A stretch of DNA of 18,899 bases from Chitinophagaceae bacterium (lineage in GTDB: Bacteria > Bacteroidota > Bacteroidia > Chitinophagales > Chitinophagaceae). The position numbers and the translations under genes were made by a program. A model generated the notes under the pieces. It had not been told where the DNA came from and did no database searches. It was given only the letters and a program-made list of their open reading frames with translations. The DNA lies in the NCBI GenBank assembly GCA_003455235.1, contig DMRT01000241.1, positions 1-18,899 of the forward strand. Direction: 5' to 3'. Position 1 is the stretch's first letter, and every line of letters begins with the position of its first letter. Shown in pieces: positions 1 to 7,839 of this stretch.

Positions 1-255
1 GAAGGAAGCGTGGTGGTAAACAAGATCAAAGACGGTAAAGCCGATTTTGGCTTCAACGCCCGCACCGAAAAATACGAAAACCTGTTCAAAGCAGGGGTGA
101 TCGATCCGACCAAGGTAAGCCGTGTGGCTTTAGAGAACGCTGCTTCCATCGCAGGTATGATGCTGACCACCGAATGTGTGATCGCTGATAAACCTAAGAA
201 AGAAGAGCCGCATTCTCACGGCGCACCCGACATGGGCGGAATGGGAGGATACTAA
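1..255 (+). CDS. groEL: Chaperonin GroEL, C-terminal fragment (5' end outside window)
   Basis: This is the last 84 codons of the 60-kDa chaperonin, which forms the double-ring ATP-driven folding chamber in the cytoplasm. The frame is open from base 1, so the gene begins to the left of the window. Recognisable GroEL equatorial-domain features are FGFNA, the segment around [18 protein letters not shown], and [15 protein letters not shown]. The protein ends in a flexible glycine/methionine tail (PDMGGMGGY) preceded by a His-containing acidic linker, the form seen in Bacteroidota rather than the longer GGM repeat of enterobacteria. The stop is TAA at 253-255. A hairpin 50 bases downstream probably ends the transcript. 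Identification is secure; only the 5' portion is missing because of the window edge. Confidence 0.97.
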   Translation, partial: EGSVVVNKIKDGKADFGFNARTEKYENLFKAGVIDPTKVSRVALENAASIAGMMLTTECVIADKPKKEEPHSHGAPDMGGMGGY

Positions 256-304
256 GAACCTGGTCTGACGTTCCCCCGTCTGACCAATTAATACCATAAA
301 TAAT

Positions 305-336
305 AAAGTCCCTTTGCCGTACAGCAGAGGGACTTT
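305..336 (+). terminator. Hairpin downstream of groEL, probable terminator
   Basis: A perfect 9-bp inverted repeat (AAAGTCCCT at 305-313, AGGGACTTT at 328-336) encloses a 14-base loop. It lies about 50 bases after the groEL stop. The 3' arm ends in TTT but is followed by AAAATAAAG, so there is no long U tract. Termination is inferred from position and stem quality. Confidence 0.6.
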
Positions 337-387
337 AAAATAAAGCTCTTTATAATTATTGTTTAACAGTTAAAATGATGAAAGCCT

Positions 388-486
388 ATGAAAGTAAGTT
401 GGAAACATTTGTATTGTTATTTCAAAAAATTAGTAAGATCAAAAAAAATGGATCACTGGGATAACAATCCTTACGTGGTTTTGTAA
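388..486 (+). CDS. Putative small protein, 32 residues, between two hairpins
   Basis: I do not recognise this ORF. It has an ATG at 388, 32 codons and a TAA at 484-486. The N-terminal two thirds are basic and aromatic (MKVSWKHLYCYFKKLV, then RSKK). The C-terminal third is MDHWDNNPYVVL, beginning at an internal in-frame ATG at 448. The composition is protein-like, and the ORF exactly fills the space between the groEL hairpin and a strong terminator, its stop codon touching the terminator stem. The start region is A-rich (TAAAATGATGAAAGCC before the ATG), as is common in Bacteroidota, without a Shine-Dalgarno sequence. A competing ORF at 375-464 in another frame looks less protein-like. It could alternatively be a non-coding or attenuator-like transcript. 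No homology search was possible, so the call rests on context and composition only. Confidence 0.45.
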   Translation: MKVSWKHLYCYFKKLVRSKKMDHWDNNPYVVL

Positions 487-522
487 AAGAATCCCCGGTA
501 GTACTGCCGGGGATTCTTTTTT
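485..522 (+). terminator. Strong bidirectional intrinsic terminator
   Basis: A 14-bp perfect stem (AAAAGAATCCCCGG at 485-498, its complement at 507-520) with an 8-base loop is followed by further T residues to 522 on the plus strand. On the minus strand the stem is preceded by A residues and ends in TTTT. It sits about 75 bases after the stop of the large minus-strand gene at 596, so it can end transcripts from both sides. Confidence 0.85.
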
Positions 523-595
523 GGTCTGATGCCGCCGCCTGGTCATTTTTATTTTATCCATTGATAGTATTGAACGGGCAGTATGATAAATGCGG

Positions 596-862
596 TTACC
601 GGATCAGGATCACCGTACCCGTGAGCATAATATCCCGCCGAAGGTCGGAGCCCTTTATAATATACGTGTATGTGCCGGCTGGCGCCTTTGTTCCCTTGTA
701 CGTTCCATCCCATCCATCTCCAATGTTGCTTGTGCGGAAGACCTCGTTTCCATACCTGTTGAAGATTGAAAAGGACTTCAGTGAAAACGAACTGCCAGGC
801 GGTATCCTGAACACATCATTCAATCCATCTCCATCCGGGGTAAATGAATTCGGAATGTAAAT
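596..862 (-). other. Gliding-motility-associated (CHU_C / type B) C-terminal sorting domain
   Basis: These are the last 88 codons of the large protein. The hallmarks are an N-x-F-T-P-D-G-D-G-x-N-D opening, an IFNRYGNEVF strand and a WDGTYKG...PAGTYTYII segment. In characterised Bacteroidota, such domains direct the cargo across the outer membrane through the type IX machinery. Confidence 0.93.
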
Positions 863-3800
863 ATCGCGGTATACTTTTACCAGCAGGTCTTTATTTGATG
901 TACAATTATTCGTGGTTACTACTTTCAGGTTATATACAGTAGTTGCCGATGGGCTGGCAATCGGGTTGTGAATTCCCGGGTTGCTCAGGCCCGCAGGCGG
1001 CGTCCACAGGTAAGTGGCAATGCTGCCGGTTACGTTCGCATTCAGCTGCACCGAATTACCTGCCATCAGGGATGGACTGGCAGGATTGAATGTGATAACC
1101 GGGTTCGGGTTAACCGTGATGGCAATCGTATTTGAATTCACCAGTACGGAGGCTGAACAGGTATTTATTGTACTCAGTTCACAACTGATATTGTCTCCGT
1201 TGATGAGGTTGTTACTGACAAAAGTCGCACTGTTTGTTCCGGTATTGATCCCGTTTATTTTCCACTGGTAAGAAGGATTGATGCCGCCGTTGATGGCCGT
1301 TGCATTGAATACCACGGCTGTTCCTTCGCAGATGATTGTTGCGGATGCTGCAATGCTTACCGATACCGGTGCCGGTACAATCACGTTGATGGCTATGGAA
1401 TTGGACGTTGCCGTACCTGGCGTTGCACAGGCTGCATTTGAGTTCATGCTTACACTCACTACGTCGCCATTGTTTAATGCATTTGTTGTGAAGGATGGGG
1501 AATTGGTTCCTGCATTCACACCGTTTATCTTCCATTGATAAACCGGTAAACTGCCGCCATTAACCGGGCTTGCCGTAAAAGTTACTGCTGATCCTGAACA
1601 AATGGAGGTAGCGCTTGCAACAATGCTTACAGCCGGGGTTACCGGGCTGGCTACATTCATCACAACAGAATTGGACATTACAGTGACTGTGGTTGCACAG
1701 GCAGCATTGGAAGTAAGCACAACGGAAACAACATCGCCGTTTGTAAGGGAAGCATTGGAGTACGTTGGGGTATTGACACCCACATTTGTTCCATTCAGTT
1801 TCCATTGATAAGCAGGAGCCGTACCGCCGTTGGATGGAACAGCGGTAAAGCTGACCATGGTTCCCGTGCAGATCTGCCCGGCCGGGTTTGCCGAAACAAG
1901 GACGGCGGGAGTAACATTTGGATTCACCTGCATCGCGATGGTATTGGATGCAGCCGTAGCAGAAGTAAGACAGGTTCCGCCGCTGATCGTGATATCACAG
2001 GTAACCACATCCCCGTTGATAAGTGTTGAACTGTTGAATGATCCCAACGCTCCGGTCTGCACACTTATTCCATTCACTTTAAAATCATAGTTAACCGTTC
2101 CGCCGCCGGTATTTACGGCAGTGGCGGTAAAAGTAACAGCAGTGCCTGAACAGACCGTATTCCCGGGTGTGGCAGCAATACTTACCGAAGGCGTAAGGGC
2201 TGTACTGATTGAAATAACAATGCTGTTGGAGGTAGCAGACGCCGGTACGGCACAGGGCAGGCTGGAAGTCATGACCAGGGTTACAATATCTCCATTCATC
2301 AACGCATTGGTGGTGAATGTTGGTGCATTGGTTCCTGTATTCACTCCATTCACCTGCCATTGATAGGTGGGCGAGCTTCCCTCATTTACTGGTACAGCGG
2401 TAAAGGTAACGGGCACACCGGCACAGATGGTGGTGCTGGCCGTGGTAATGGTTACTGCCGGTACAAAAGTGGAACCAACGGTAACCGGCAGCACGGCGGC
2501 GCTGCTGAATGCACAGCCATTGAAAGCGGTAACGGTTACATTTCCCGAAGAGGCGCCTGTAAAGTTTACCGTGATGATGGTATCACCCTGCGGACTGGTG
2601 ATGGTTGCACCGGGCGGAACCGTCCAGGTATAACTGATAGCGCCGGCTGTGGGTGGTATGTGGTAAATCACTCCGGTTTGTCCTGCACATACCGCAGAAG
2701 GACCGATAATGTTGCCCGGGTTAGCGAGGGGAGGAAGTGTGCTGAAGTTCCAGCCCACATTGCCGCCCAGGTCAACGGAGTTGTAAGCAATGAAATTGGC
2801 GCCGCCGGTGGCAAAGATGTCGTGGATATGAAGATTGAAACCGGTTACGGTACCTGCATTTTTGATGATCGTGGAAATCAAACCCGGGGTGGCCGATTGT
2901 AGAATGATGTAGGAGGTACAGCTCCCTTGTATCTGCCAGCGGCCGGCAATGGTTTGTATTTTGCCTTCACGTAAGGTATATGTGAAATTGGGTGTGAAGG
3001 TAAGGTCATTGAAACTGTTGCTTCCATCCATGGCACCGTTCTTATTAAACACAACATTGTTGAAACTGTTATTGCCGTAAATAACACCGTCGGATGTAAA
3101 AGTTACGTTGTGAAAACTGTTGTTGTCAAAAATGGCACCGCGGATGCTGGCTGCATTGGTGAAGCGCAGGTCGTAATACTGGAGGTTACCTCCCAGGAAA
3201 GAACCAACAAAACCGGCGCCTACAGTTGAGTTAATCACAGAAGTGCCGCTGTTAAGCGTTAAGCCGGTTGAGATATTGGTGTTCCAGAATGTGGCTGATG
3301 AAAGATTAAATACCGATGCACCCATGTTGAGTGTACGGGCAGCGGTTGAACTGGAATAAAATACAGCGGCATTCACGGTTTGATCATTGGTATTGAGTGT
3401 ACCATTCACCAGGGAGATGGTATTGTTGCAGCTGAATGCATCCTGCAGTGTCCATGATCCGCCCACGCCATTGAAATTAACTGCACCGATGAATGATTTA
3501 CCGCTGCACGTAATTGTTTTTCCGGTGCTGTTGGATTCAAAACTCACCGTTCCCTGGAAGAACTGGTTCATGGCGGCAGCAAAATTCAGCGAACCATAAA
3601 TTTTTAACTGGTTGGCAAAAGAACCTGCCAGGGTGGGGTTATTGGTCACGCCTGTCCAGTTCATATCCCTGCAAAGCGCTGTAGGAATATTGATACTGGT
3701 TGTTTGCGCCGGGATTGTGTAGGAGTTGGCATCAAAAAAAACATTATCCACCGGGGTGGGTGAACAGCCCGAGGGCGGCCCGCCACTGCTGAGCGACCAG

Positions 3801-6067
3801 TGGTTGCCGTCGTTCCAGTTTCCGCTGTTTCCGATCCAGTATAAATTTCTTGGTGTACTGGCATTGATGGTCCAACCGCTGTTATTGCCCAGGTCAATGG
3901 CATTGTTGGCAATAAAGGTTGCCCCGCCAATGGCATTGATGTCCTGCAGGGCAATGTATGAAACAGTAACGGTTCCCGGGGGGTGACTGATGCTGGTTTG
4001 GCTACCGGGTACAGAAGAGTTGACCGTGATGAGCGCCCCGCAATTGCCGGTGGCATTTAACCCATTAATGATCGTCTGCGTTTTGGCATCCCGGATGGTA
4101 TACGTATAACCCGCCGTAAAGCTGAGGGTGCTGTAGATATTATTCCCGTTTATCGTTCCTTTTTTGCTGAAGACAACATTGTTGAAACTGTTGTTGTTGC
4201 TGATGGTTCCGTCTGACAGAAAATTCACATTGCGGAAATAATTATCGTCGGTGAGGTCACCGATGCCGTTAAAGTTCAGATCATAATAAATGAGGTTTCC
4301 GCCATGGAAGGTGGCATTGCCGGCAAGCGCATTAATGGTGCTGGTGCCGCAATTAAGGTTGAGACCCGACACATTCCAGCAGGTGCCGCCGCTCAGGTTG
4401 AAAACAGAAGATCCCATATTAAGCGTGCGGGTGCCCAGTGCAGAAGAATAAAACTGCGATGCATTTACGTTGTTATTGTTGGTATGGAGGGTACCGCTGT
4501 TTAAAAAAATGGTGTTGCTGCAGTTCAGGGCATCCATCAATGTCCAGGTTCCTCCCACACCATTGAATCGTACTTCACCAACAATAGTACGGCCCATGGA
4601 TGTAATCGTTTGGCCGGCTGTTGATGCTTCAAAGCATACCGCACCGGCAAAGGGCGTAGTCATGGCATTGCTGAAATTGAGGGAACCAAAGATTTTAAGC
4701 TGGTTGGCTACGGATCCGTTCAGCGCAGGATTATTGGCAACTGATGTCCAGCTCATATTATTGCAATAAGCCGTAGGGATATTGATACTGGTTGTTTGCG
4801 CCGGGATTGTGTAGGAATTGGCATCAAAAAAAACATTGTCGATGGGCGTGGGAGCACATCCCGAAGGTGCACCTCCGCTGCTGAGCGACCAATGATTGCC
4901 GTCACTCCAGTTTCCGGCATTGCCGATCCAGTAAAGATCTTTCGGGGTGCTGGTGTTCAGTGTCCAGCCGGTATTATTCCCCAGGTCAACGGCATTGTTG
5001 GCAACAAAGCTGGCGCCACCGCCCGCATTAATATCTTTCAGTACGATAAAAGAAACCGTTACGGTTCCCGGCGGATGAACGATGCCCGCCTGGCTGCCGG
5101 CAATGCCACTGTTAACGGATATCAATGCGCCGCAATTGCCATTGGCTGTAAGGGTGCCATTGATCGTCTGGGTCATTCCATCTTTCAGGGTATAAGTATA
5201 ACCGGCTGTAAATACCAGGTTATTAAAATTGTTGTTGCCGTACAGGATACCGTTTTTGCTGAATGTTAGATTACTGAAACTGTTATTGCCCGATACCGTT
5301 CCGTCGGAATTAAAAGTTACATTATGGAAGCTGTTGTTATCGGCTATGGCGCCTGCATTCAGGTTCAGGTCGTAATAGGTAAGATCGCCGCCGGCAAAAC
5401 CGGTATTTACATTGGTCGCATTGATGGTGGATGTTCCGCAGTTCAATGTTAACCCCGACGAAGGAGACGTGTTCCAGCACTGGGTGGCTGATAAGTTGAA
5501 GATGGAAGAACCCATATTGAGGGCACGGGCACCCGGGGATACGGACGTAAACTGCGTTGCTGTAACGGTTTGATTATTTGTGTTGAGTGTGCCATTGTTG
5601 AGGGAAATGATGGCAGTGGCGCTGAAGGCATCTATCAGGGTCCAGGATCCGCCTACACCATTGAAGGTAACGGTGTTCCGGAATTGTTTGCCTGCCATGG
5701 TGATTGTTTTTCCTGCGGCCGTTGCTTCAAAACTCACCGAACCGGTGAAGCTTAGATTCATGGCAGGGATAAAACTGAGTGAACCATATATTTTCAACAG
5801 GGTTGAACCTGCCCCGGCCAGTACCGGGTTATTGACGGCGCCTGTCCAGTCCATGTTCTGTGCCAGACATGCCGATGCATTGAGAGTGACTGTTTGTCCG
5901 GCAGCCGTAAATGAATTGGCATCAAAGAATACATCATCGAGTGCGGTGGGTATCTGCGTATGAAGCACCGAACCGCCTGAACTGGTGGCCCAATGGTTCA
6001 GGTCGGTCCAGTTTCCTGAACCACCCACCCAATAATAATTAAGCGCTGTTGCCCGGGTGCACAGCAA
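596..6067 (-). CDS. Giant modular secreted protein with type IX (type B) C-terminal sorting domain
   Basis: This 1823-residue protein is predicted to be exported and anchored by the type IX secretion system. Residues 11-377, 378-741 and 742-1105 are three tandem modules, each opening with a YW(V/I)G..GNW.D.NHW motif followed by (V/N)VFFDANS. Each module contains short N-S-F-x-N-(V/L)-x-F strand repeats suggestive of a beta-solenoid. Residues about 1111-1197 form a PKD-like unit, 1198-1652 hold five Ig-like repeats of 90-94 residues, 1653-1735 another PKD-like unit, and 1736-1823 the sorting domain (IPNSFTPDGDGLNDVF, then W-DGTYKG). The start is uncertain. TTG at 6067 is the only usual start codon between the upstream stop (6200-6202) and the first module, yet a good signal-peptide core (FLFISSLVILLC) is encoded mostly upstream of it (about 6068-6100). 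Ligand and role are unknown; adhesion or surface display is inference. Confidence 0.9.
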   Translation of the reverse strand: MLCTRATALNYYWVGGSGNWTDLNHWATSSGGSVLHTQIPTALDDVFFDANSFTAAGQTVTLNASACLAQNMDWTGAVNNPVLAGAGSTLLKIYGSLSFIPAMNLSFTGSVSFEATAAGKTITMAGKQFRNTVTFNGVGGSWTLIDAFSATAIISLNNGTLNTNNQTVTATQFTSVSPGARALNMGSSIFNLSATQCWNTSPSSGLTLNCGTSTINATNVNTGFAGGDLTYYDLNLNAGAIADNNSFHNVTFNSDGTVSGNNSFSNLTFSKNGILYGNNNFNNLVFTAGYTYTLKDGMTQTINGTLTANGNCGALISVNSGIAGSQAGIVHPPGTVTVSFIVLKDINAGGGASFVANNAVDLGNNTGWTLNTSTPKDLYWIGNAGNWSDGNHWSLSSGGAPSGCAPTPIDNVFFDANSYTIPAQTTSINIPTAYCNNMSWTSVANNPALNGSVANQLKIFGSLNFSNAMTTPFAGAVCFEASTAGQTITSMGRTIVGEVRFNGVGGTWTLMDALNCSNTIFLNSGTLHTNNNNVNASQFYSSALGTRTLNMGSSVFNLSGGTCWNVSGLNLNCGTSTINALAGNATFHGGNLIYYDLNFNGIGDLTDDNYFRNVNFLSDGTISNNNSFNNVVFSKKGTINGNNIYSTLSFTAGYTYTIRDAKTQTIINGLNATGNCGALITVNSSVPGSQTSISHPPGTVTVSYIALQDINAIGGATFIANNAIDLGNNSGWTINASTPRNLYWIGNSGNWNDGNHWSLSSGGPPSGCSPTPVDNVFFDANSYTIPAQTTSINIPTALCRDMNWTGVTNNPTLAGSFANQLKIYGSLNFAAAMNQFFQGTVSFESNSTGKTITCSGKSFIGAVNFNGVGGSWTLQDAFSCNNTISLVNGTLNTNDQTVNAAVFYSSSTAARTLNMGASVFNLSSATFWNTNISTGLTLNSGTSVINSTVGAGFVGSFLGGNLQYYDLRFTNAASIRGAIFDNNSFHNVTFTSDGVIYGNNSFNNVVFNKNGAMDGSNSFNDLTFTPNFTYTLREGKIQTIAGRWQIQGSCTSYIILQSATPGLISTIIKNAGTVTGFNLHIHDIFATGGANFIAYNSVDLGGNVGWNFSTLPPLANPGNIIGPSAVCAGQTGVIYHIPPTAGAISYTWTVPPGATITSPQGDTIITVNFTGASSGNVTVTAFNGCAFSSAAVLPVTVGSTFVPAVTITTASTTICAGVPVTFTAVPVNEGSSPTYQWQVNGVNTGTNAPTFTTNALMNGDIVTLVMTSSLPCAVPASATSNSIVISISTALTPSVSIAATPGNTVCSGTAVTFTATAVNTGGGTVNYDFKVNGISVQTGALGSFNSSTLINGDVVTCDITISGGTCLTSATAASNTIAMQVNPNVTPAVLVSANPAGQICTGTMVSFTAVPSNGGTAPAYQWKLNGTNVGVNTPTYSNASLTNGDVVSVVLTSNAACATTVTVMSNSVVMNVASPVTPAVSIVASATSICSGSAVTFTASPVNGGSLPVYQWKINGVNAGTNSPSFTTNALNNGDVVSVSMNSNAACATPGTATSNSIAINVIVPAPVSVSIAASATIICEGTAVVFNATAINGGINPSYQWKINGINTGTNSATFVSNNLINGDNISCELSTINTCSASVLVNSNTIAITVNPNPVITFNPASPSLMAGNSVQLNANVTGSIATYLWTPPAGLSNPGIHNPIASPSATTVYNLKVVTTNNCTSNKDLLVKVYRDIYIPNSFTPDGDGLNDVFRIPPGSSFSLKSFSIFNRYGNEVFRTSNIGDGWDGTYKGTKAPAGTYTYIIKGSDLRRDIMLTGTVILIR
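1112..2476 (-). repeat. Array of five Ig-like repeats within the large secreted protein
   Basis: Residues 1198-1287, 1288-1381, 1382-1472, 1473-1562 and 1563-1652 are tandem copies. The shared pattern is a C(A/S)G cysteine near position 18, then V.FTA, YQWK(I/V)NG, a GTN stretch, L.NGD and a second cysteine near position 75, closing on a SN(S/T)I motif. The second copy is the most divergent: the YQW position reads NYDFKVNG. The cysteine pair in each suggests disulphide-stabilised beta sandwiches. Confidence 0.88.
2753..3844 (-). repeat. Third ~364-residue module of the large secreted protein
   Basis: Period 1092 bp relative to the second module. It begins with LYWIGNSGNW and ends at the DLGGNVGW stretch. 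A block at its 5' end (3691-3745) matches the equivalent block of module two in 54 of 55 bases by eye, showing a recent duplication or conversion. Confidence 0.85.
3845..4936 (-). repeat. Second ~364-residue module of the large secreted protein
   Basis: It begins with LYWIGNAGNW and is most similar to the third module, with the PAQTTSINIPTA segment identical in both. Bases 4783-4837 are the partner of the near-identical block in module three. Confidence 0.85.
4937..6037 (-). repeat. First ~367-residue module of the large secreted protein (divergent copy)
   Basis: It begins with YYWVGGSGNW and has the same layout as modules two and three: the NHW motif, the DANS motif, the FNGVGGSWTL segment, the LNMGSS segment and the N-S-F-x-N repeats. 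It is clearly more diverged in nucleotide sequence and lacks the cysteine-containing SGC.PTP insert after SSGG, having a different short loop there. Confidence 0.82.
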
Positions 6068-6195
6068 AATAACAAGGGATGATATGAACAGGAAGTTTCT
6101 GATAACCGGCGGTATTAAAAGGGCCAGCGAATTGCTGTAAGATACGGCAGCTTGTCTGCATCTGCAAGGCCGTCCTGGCCAGGGGCTGACCGATT

Positions 6196-6924
6196 TTGAC
6201 TATATTGAGAACCGGTATTAATCTGACTGCTATGCTTGGTTTAGTTATTCAGCTCCTGGTTTCCTGGTTATTACTCTGGCTCTTTCAGAAAAAAGGGCTG
6301 GGCGTGCTGGGCTTTTATCCCACCCGGTGGCGTATGCTGGGCTTCGGGCTGTTTTTTTTGGTTACGGCCATCTGCAGTACATCTGATTTTGTTATGCGCA
6401 TGCTGTTTGCCCAACAAAGCTGGTATTTGAATCCAAGGCTGTCGGCCGGACTTATCTTCAGCGGATTATGGTGGAATATTAAATCAGTGCTGTTTGAAGA
6501 ATTTATTTTCCGGGGCGCCTTGATGTATATCCTTATCAAACGGATCGGGCCTGTAAAAGCCATTCTCATATCTTCTATTTCTTTCGGTATTTATCACTGG
6601 TTCTCTCATGAACTGTTCGGCAACCCGTTCCTGATGCTGGTTGAGTTCATCACGACCGGGCTGATGGGTGTGGTGTATGCCTATGCGTATGCCAAAACCT
6701 TTTCACTGTATTATCCCATAGCCATTCACCTGGGCTGGAACCTGGTTCGCAGTGTGGTATTCTCCGAAACTGTAATCGGCGACCAGTTGCTGGTGCAGGT
6801 AAAACCCGTGCCGCAGGTAACCGTGGGTTATTTTATTTTTTTCTGCGTGGTGTACCTGCCGATGCTGAGTGCCATGCTGATCAATTTCTTTATGATCCGG
6901 AGGATGCGGCAGGCAGAGGCATAA
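6196..6924 (+). CDS. CPBP family intramembrane glutamic endopeptidase homologue
   Basis: This is a polytopic inner-membrane protein of the CPBP (CaaX protease and bacteriocin-processing, Abi) family. All three family motifs are present: EEFIFR (E101, E102 and R106 of the long form), FGIYH (F130, H134) and HLGWN (H178, N182). Together these form the intramembrane active site in characterised members such as Rce1. Hydrophobic stretches cover most of the chain, and the length is ordinary for the family. The longest form starts at TTG 6196; ATG 6232 (residue 13) is the more conventional start and leaves all motifs intact. It is divergent from the large secreted protein across about 128 bases and converges with the lipoprotein gene at a shared hairpin. 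Substrate unknown. The family includes immunity proteins and prenyl proteases, and nothing here decides between them. Confidence 0.88.
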   Translation: MTILRTGINLTAMLGLVIQLLVSWLLLWLFQKKGLGVLGFYPTRWRMLGFGLFFLVTAICSTSDFVMRMLFAQQSWYLNPRLSAGLIFSGLWWNIKSVLFEEFIFRGALMYILIKRIGPVKAILISSISFGIYHWFSHELFGNPFLMLVEFITTGLMGVVYAYAYAKTFSLYYPIAIHLGWNLVRSVVFSETVIGDQLLVQVKPVPQVTVGYFIFFCVVYLPMLSAMLINFFMIRRMRQAEA

Positions 6925-6949
6925 AAAAACTGCCGGTTTTGGCCGGCAG
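6923..6949 (-). terminator. Intrinsic terminator of the lipoprotein gene
   Basis: The stem is CTGCCGG at 6930-6936 with CCGGCAG at 6943-6949 and a 6-base loop. Read on the minus strand the hairpin is followed by seven T residues (6929-6923), a textbook intrinsic terminator for the gene ending at 6973. In the plus direction there is no T tract, so the protease transcript may end less efficiently here. Confidence 0.85.
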
Positions 6950-6972
6950 CTATTGATAGATAGACCTAAGCC

Positions 6973-7704
6973 TCAATATTTTTTGGCTACGGTGTAATAG
7001 AACATAATTGGTGCTCCTTCCACACCGCCTTCCTGCATTTTTTTCTTCAGAACGTCTGATTTTCCAAACTCATCCGCTTTCTTCATGTCTGCCACCAGGA
7101 ATACAAGAGATACCAGGTGGTTGTTGCCTATTTCGTAGGACAGCGACCGGTCGGTGAGTCCGGCTGCTTCCCGGTTTGGTTTGTCGGCATCAAACACTTT
7201 TTTCCAGGCATCGTAGTCTTTTACTTTGTGTTTAACAAATAGCCGGGTGCTGGTGGTGTTGGGGGTTTGATCAAGCATCTGCACGTCGATGTAACTGATC
7301 TCCGGTGGTCCCACCACACCTGCTTTCTTCATGCGTTCTTTCAAACCAGGTGATGCAGCAAATGCTTTTGCCTTTGCGGTATCATCCATCACCATCATTA
7401 CCATGATTGTATTGGTATCCTGAACACCCCGGGCAATCATGTAGCTGTGCAGGCCGGAAGCCAACCGTACGGAATCATGCGATTCGTATTCGGGCAGCCA
7501 TTTGGCATAGTTGGCCACTTTCGATTTAATGACCATCATTTTGGGCGGAGGAGGCGGTGGTGGCGGAGGAGGGGTTTCTGCTTTGGCAGTAGTATCGGCA
7601 GGTTTATCGTCTGCCTTTTTTTCTTCTCCAGAATTGCAGGAGAAAAGGAAAGCCGTCATGCTCAGTCCCATCGCAAACGGCATCAGAAACTTGAATTGCT
7701 TCAT
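6973..7704 (-). CDS. Lipoprotein with polyproline linker and two tandem alpha/beta-barrel-like domains
   Basis: A 243-residue protein with a lipoprotein signal peptide: basic MKQFK start, hydrophobic core, cysteine at 23 in FLFSC. An acidic/lysine stretch follows, then ten consecutive prolines at 45-54. The rest is two homologous ~85-residue repeats (about 56-145 and 152-243). Each has a K-x-K-V-x-(N/D)-Y-x-x-W opening, an R-x-(A/x)-(S/A)-G-L segment, a strand rich in V/M/L, a K-A-x-x-F...LK.(R/K)M helix and a closing G...P.(I/F).Y strand. This pattern resembles dimeric alpha-beta barrel (ABM-like) domains, but I cannot assign an enzyme. Two fused copies would form an internal pseudo-dimer. 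It has its own candidate promoter and a strong terminator, so it is probably monocistronic. Function unknown; periplasmic or envelope location is inferred from the lipobox. Confidence 0.85.
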   Translation of the reverse strand: MKQFKFLMPFAMGLSMTAFLFSCNSGEEKKADDKPADTTAKAETPPPPPPPPPPKMMVIKSKVANYAKWLPEYESHDSVRLASGLHSYMIARGVQDTNTIMVMMVMDDTAKAKAFAASPGLKERMKKAGVVGPPEISYIDVQMLDQTPNTTSTRLFVKHKVKDYDAWKKVFDADKPNREAAGLTDRSLSYEIGNNHLVSLVFLVADMKKADEFGKSDVLKKKMQEGGVEGAPIMFYYTVAKKY

Positions 7705-7772
7705 GTTGTTTACTTGTTTTGATGATGAAAAATGAGGGAGCGGAGTAAAAGCAGTGGGGTTAGCAGCGCCTA

Positions 7773-7803
7773 TAAATGTAAACAGATTCCCGGGGAAATC
7801 AAA
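7773..7803 (-). promoter_or_regulatory. Candidate Bacteroidota promoter for the lipoprotein gene
   Basis: On the minus strand TTTG (7803-7800) is followed by 19 bases and TACATTTA (7780-7773), one mismatch from the TAnnTTTG -7 consensus. The spacing equals that of the well-formed promoter at 9877-9907. It would give a leader of roughly 60 bases before the ATG at 7704. Confidence 0.5.
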
Positions 7804-7839
7804 GCTGTGGCAGGCGTTAACGAAAAATTAATGAACAAT

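Noticed and set aside
375..464. Alternative 29-codon ORF (MMKAYESKLETF...) overlapping the small ORF
   Set aside because: It ends 20 bases before the terminator and its C-terminus is a poly-lysine/asparagine translation of an A-run; the 388-486 frame looks more protein-like and abuts the terminator.
4796..5269. Plus-strand open frame of 157 codons, and similar ones at 2360-2902 and 3726-3986, opposite the large secreted protein
   Set aside because: They lie wholly antisense to the repeat modules, recur with the module period, and encode low-likelihood compositions; they are by-products of the codon use of the real minus-strand gene.
596..6067. Regular repeats suggesting a CRISPR array or satellite DNA
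   Set aside because: The repeats are 270-bp and 1092-bp units in one continuous reading frame encoding Ig-like and beta-rich modules; there are no short identical repeats with unique spacers.
7511..7735. Plus-strand frame with a glycine run
   Set aside because: The glycines are the complement of the proline codons of the lipoprotein gene; there is no independent start context or domain.
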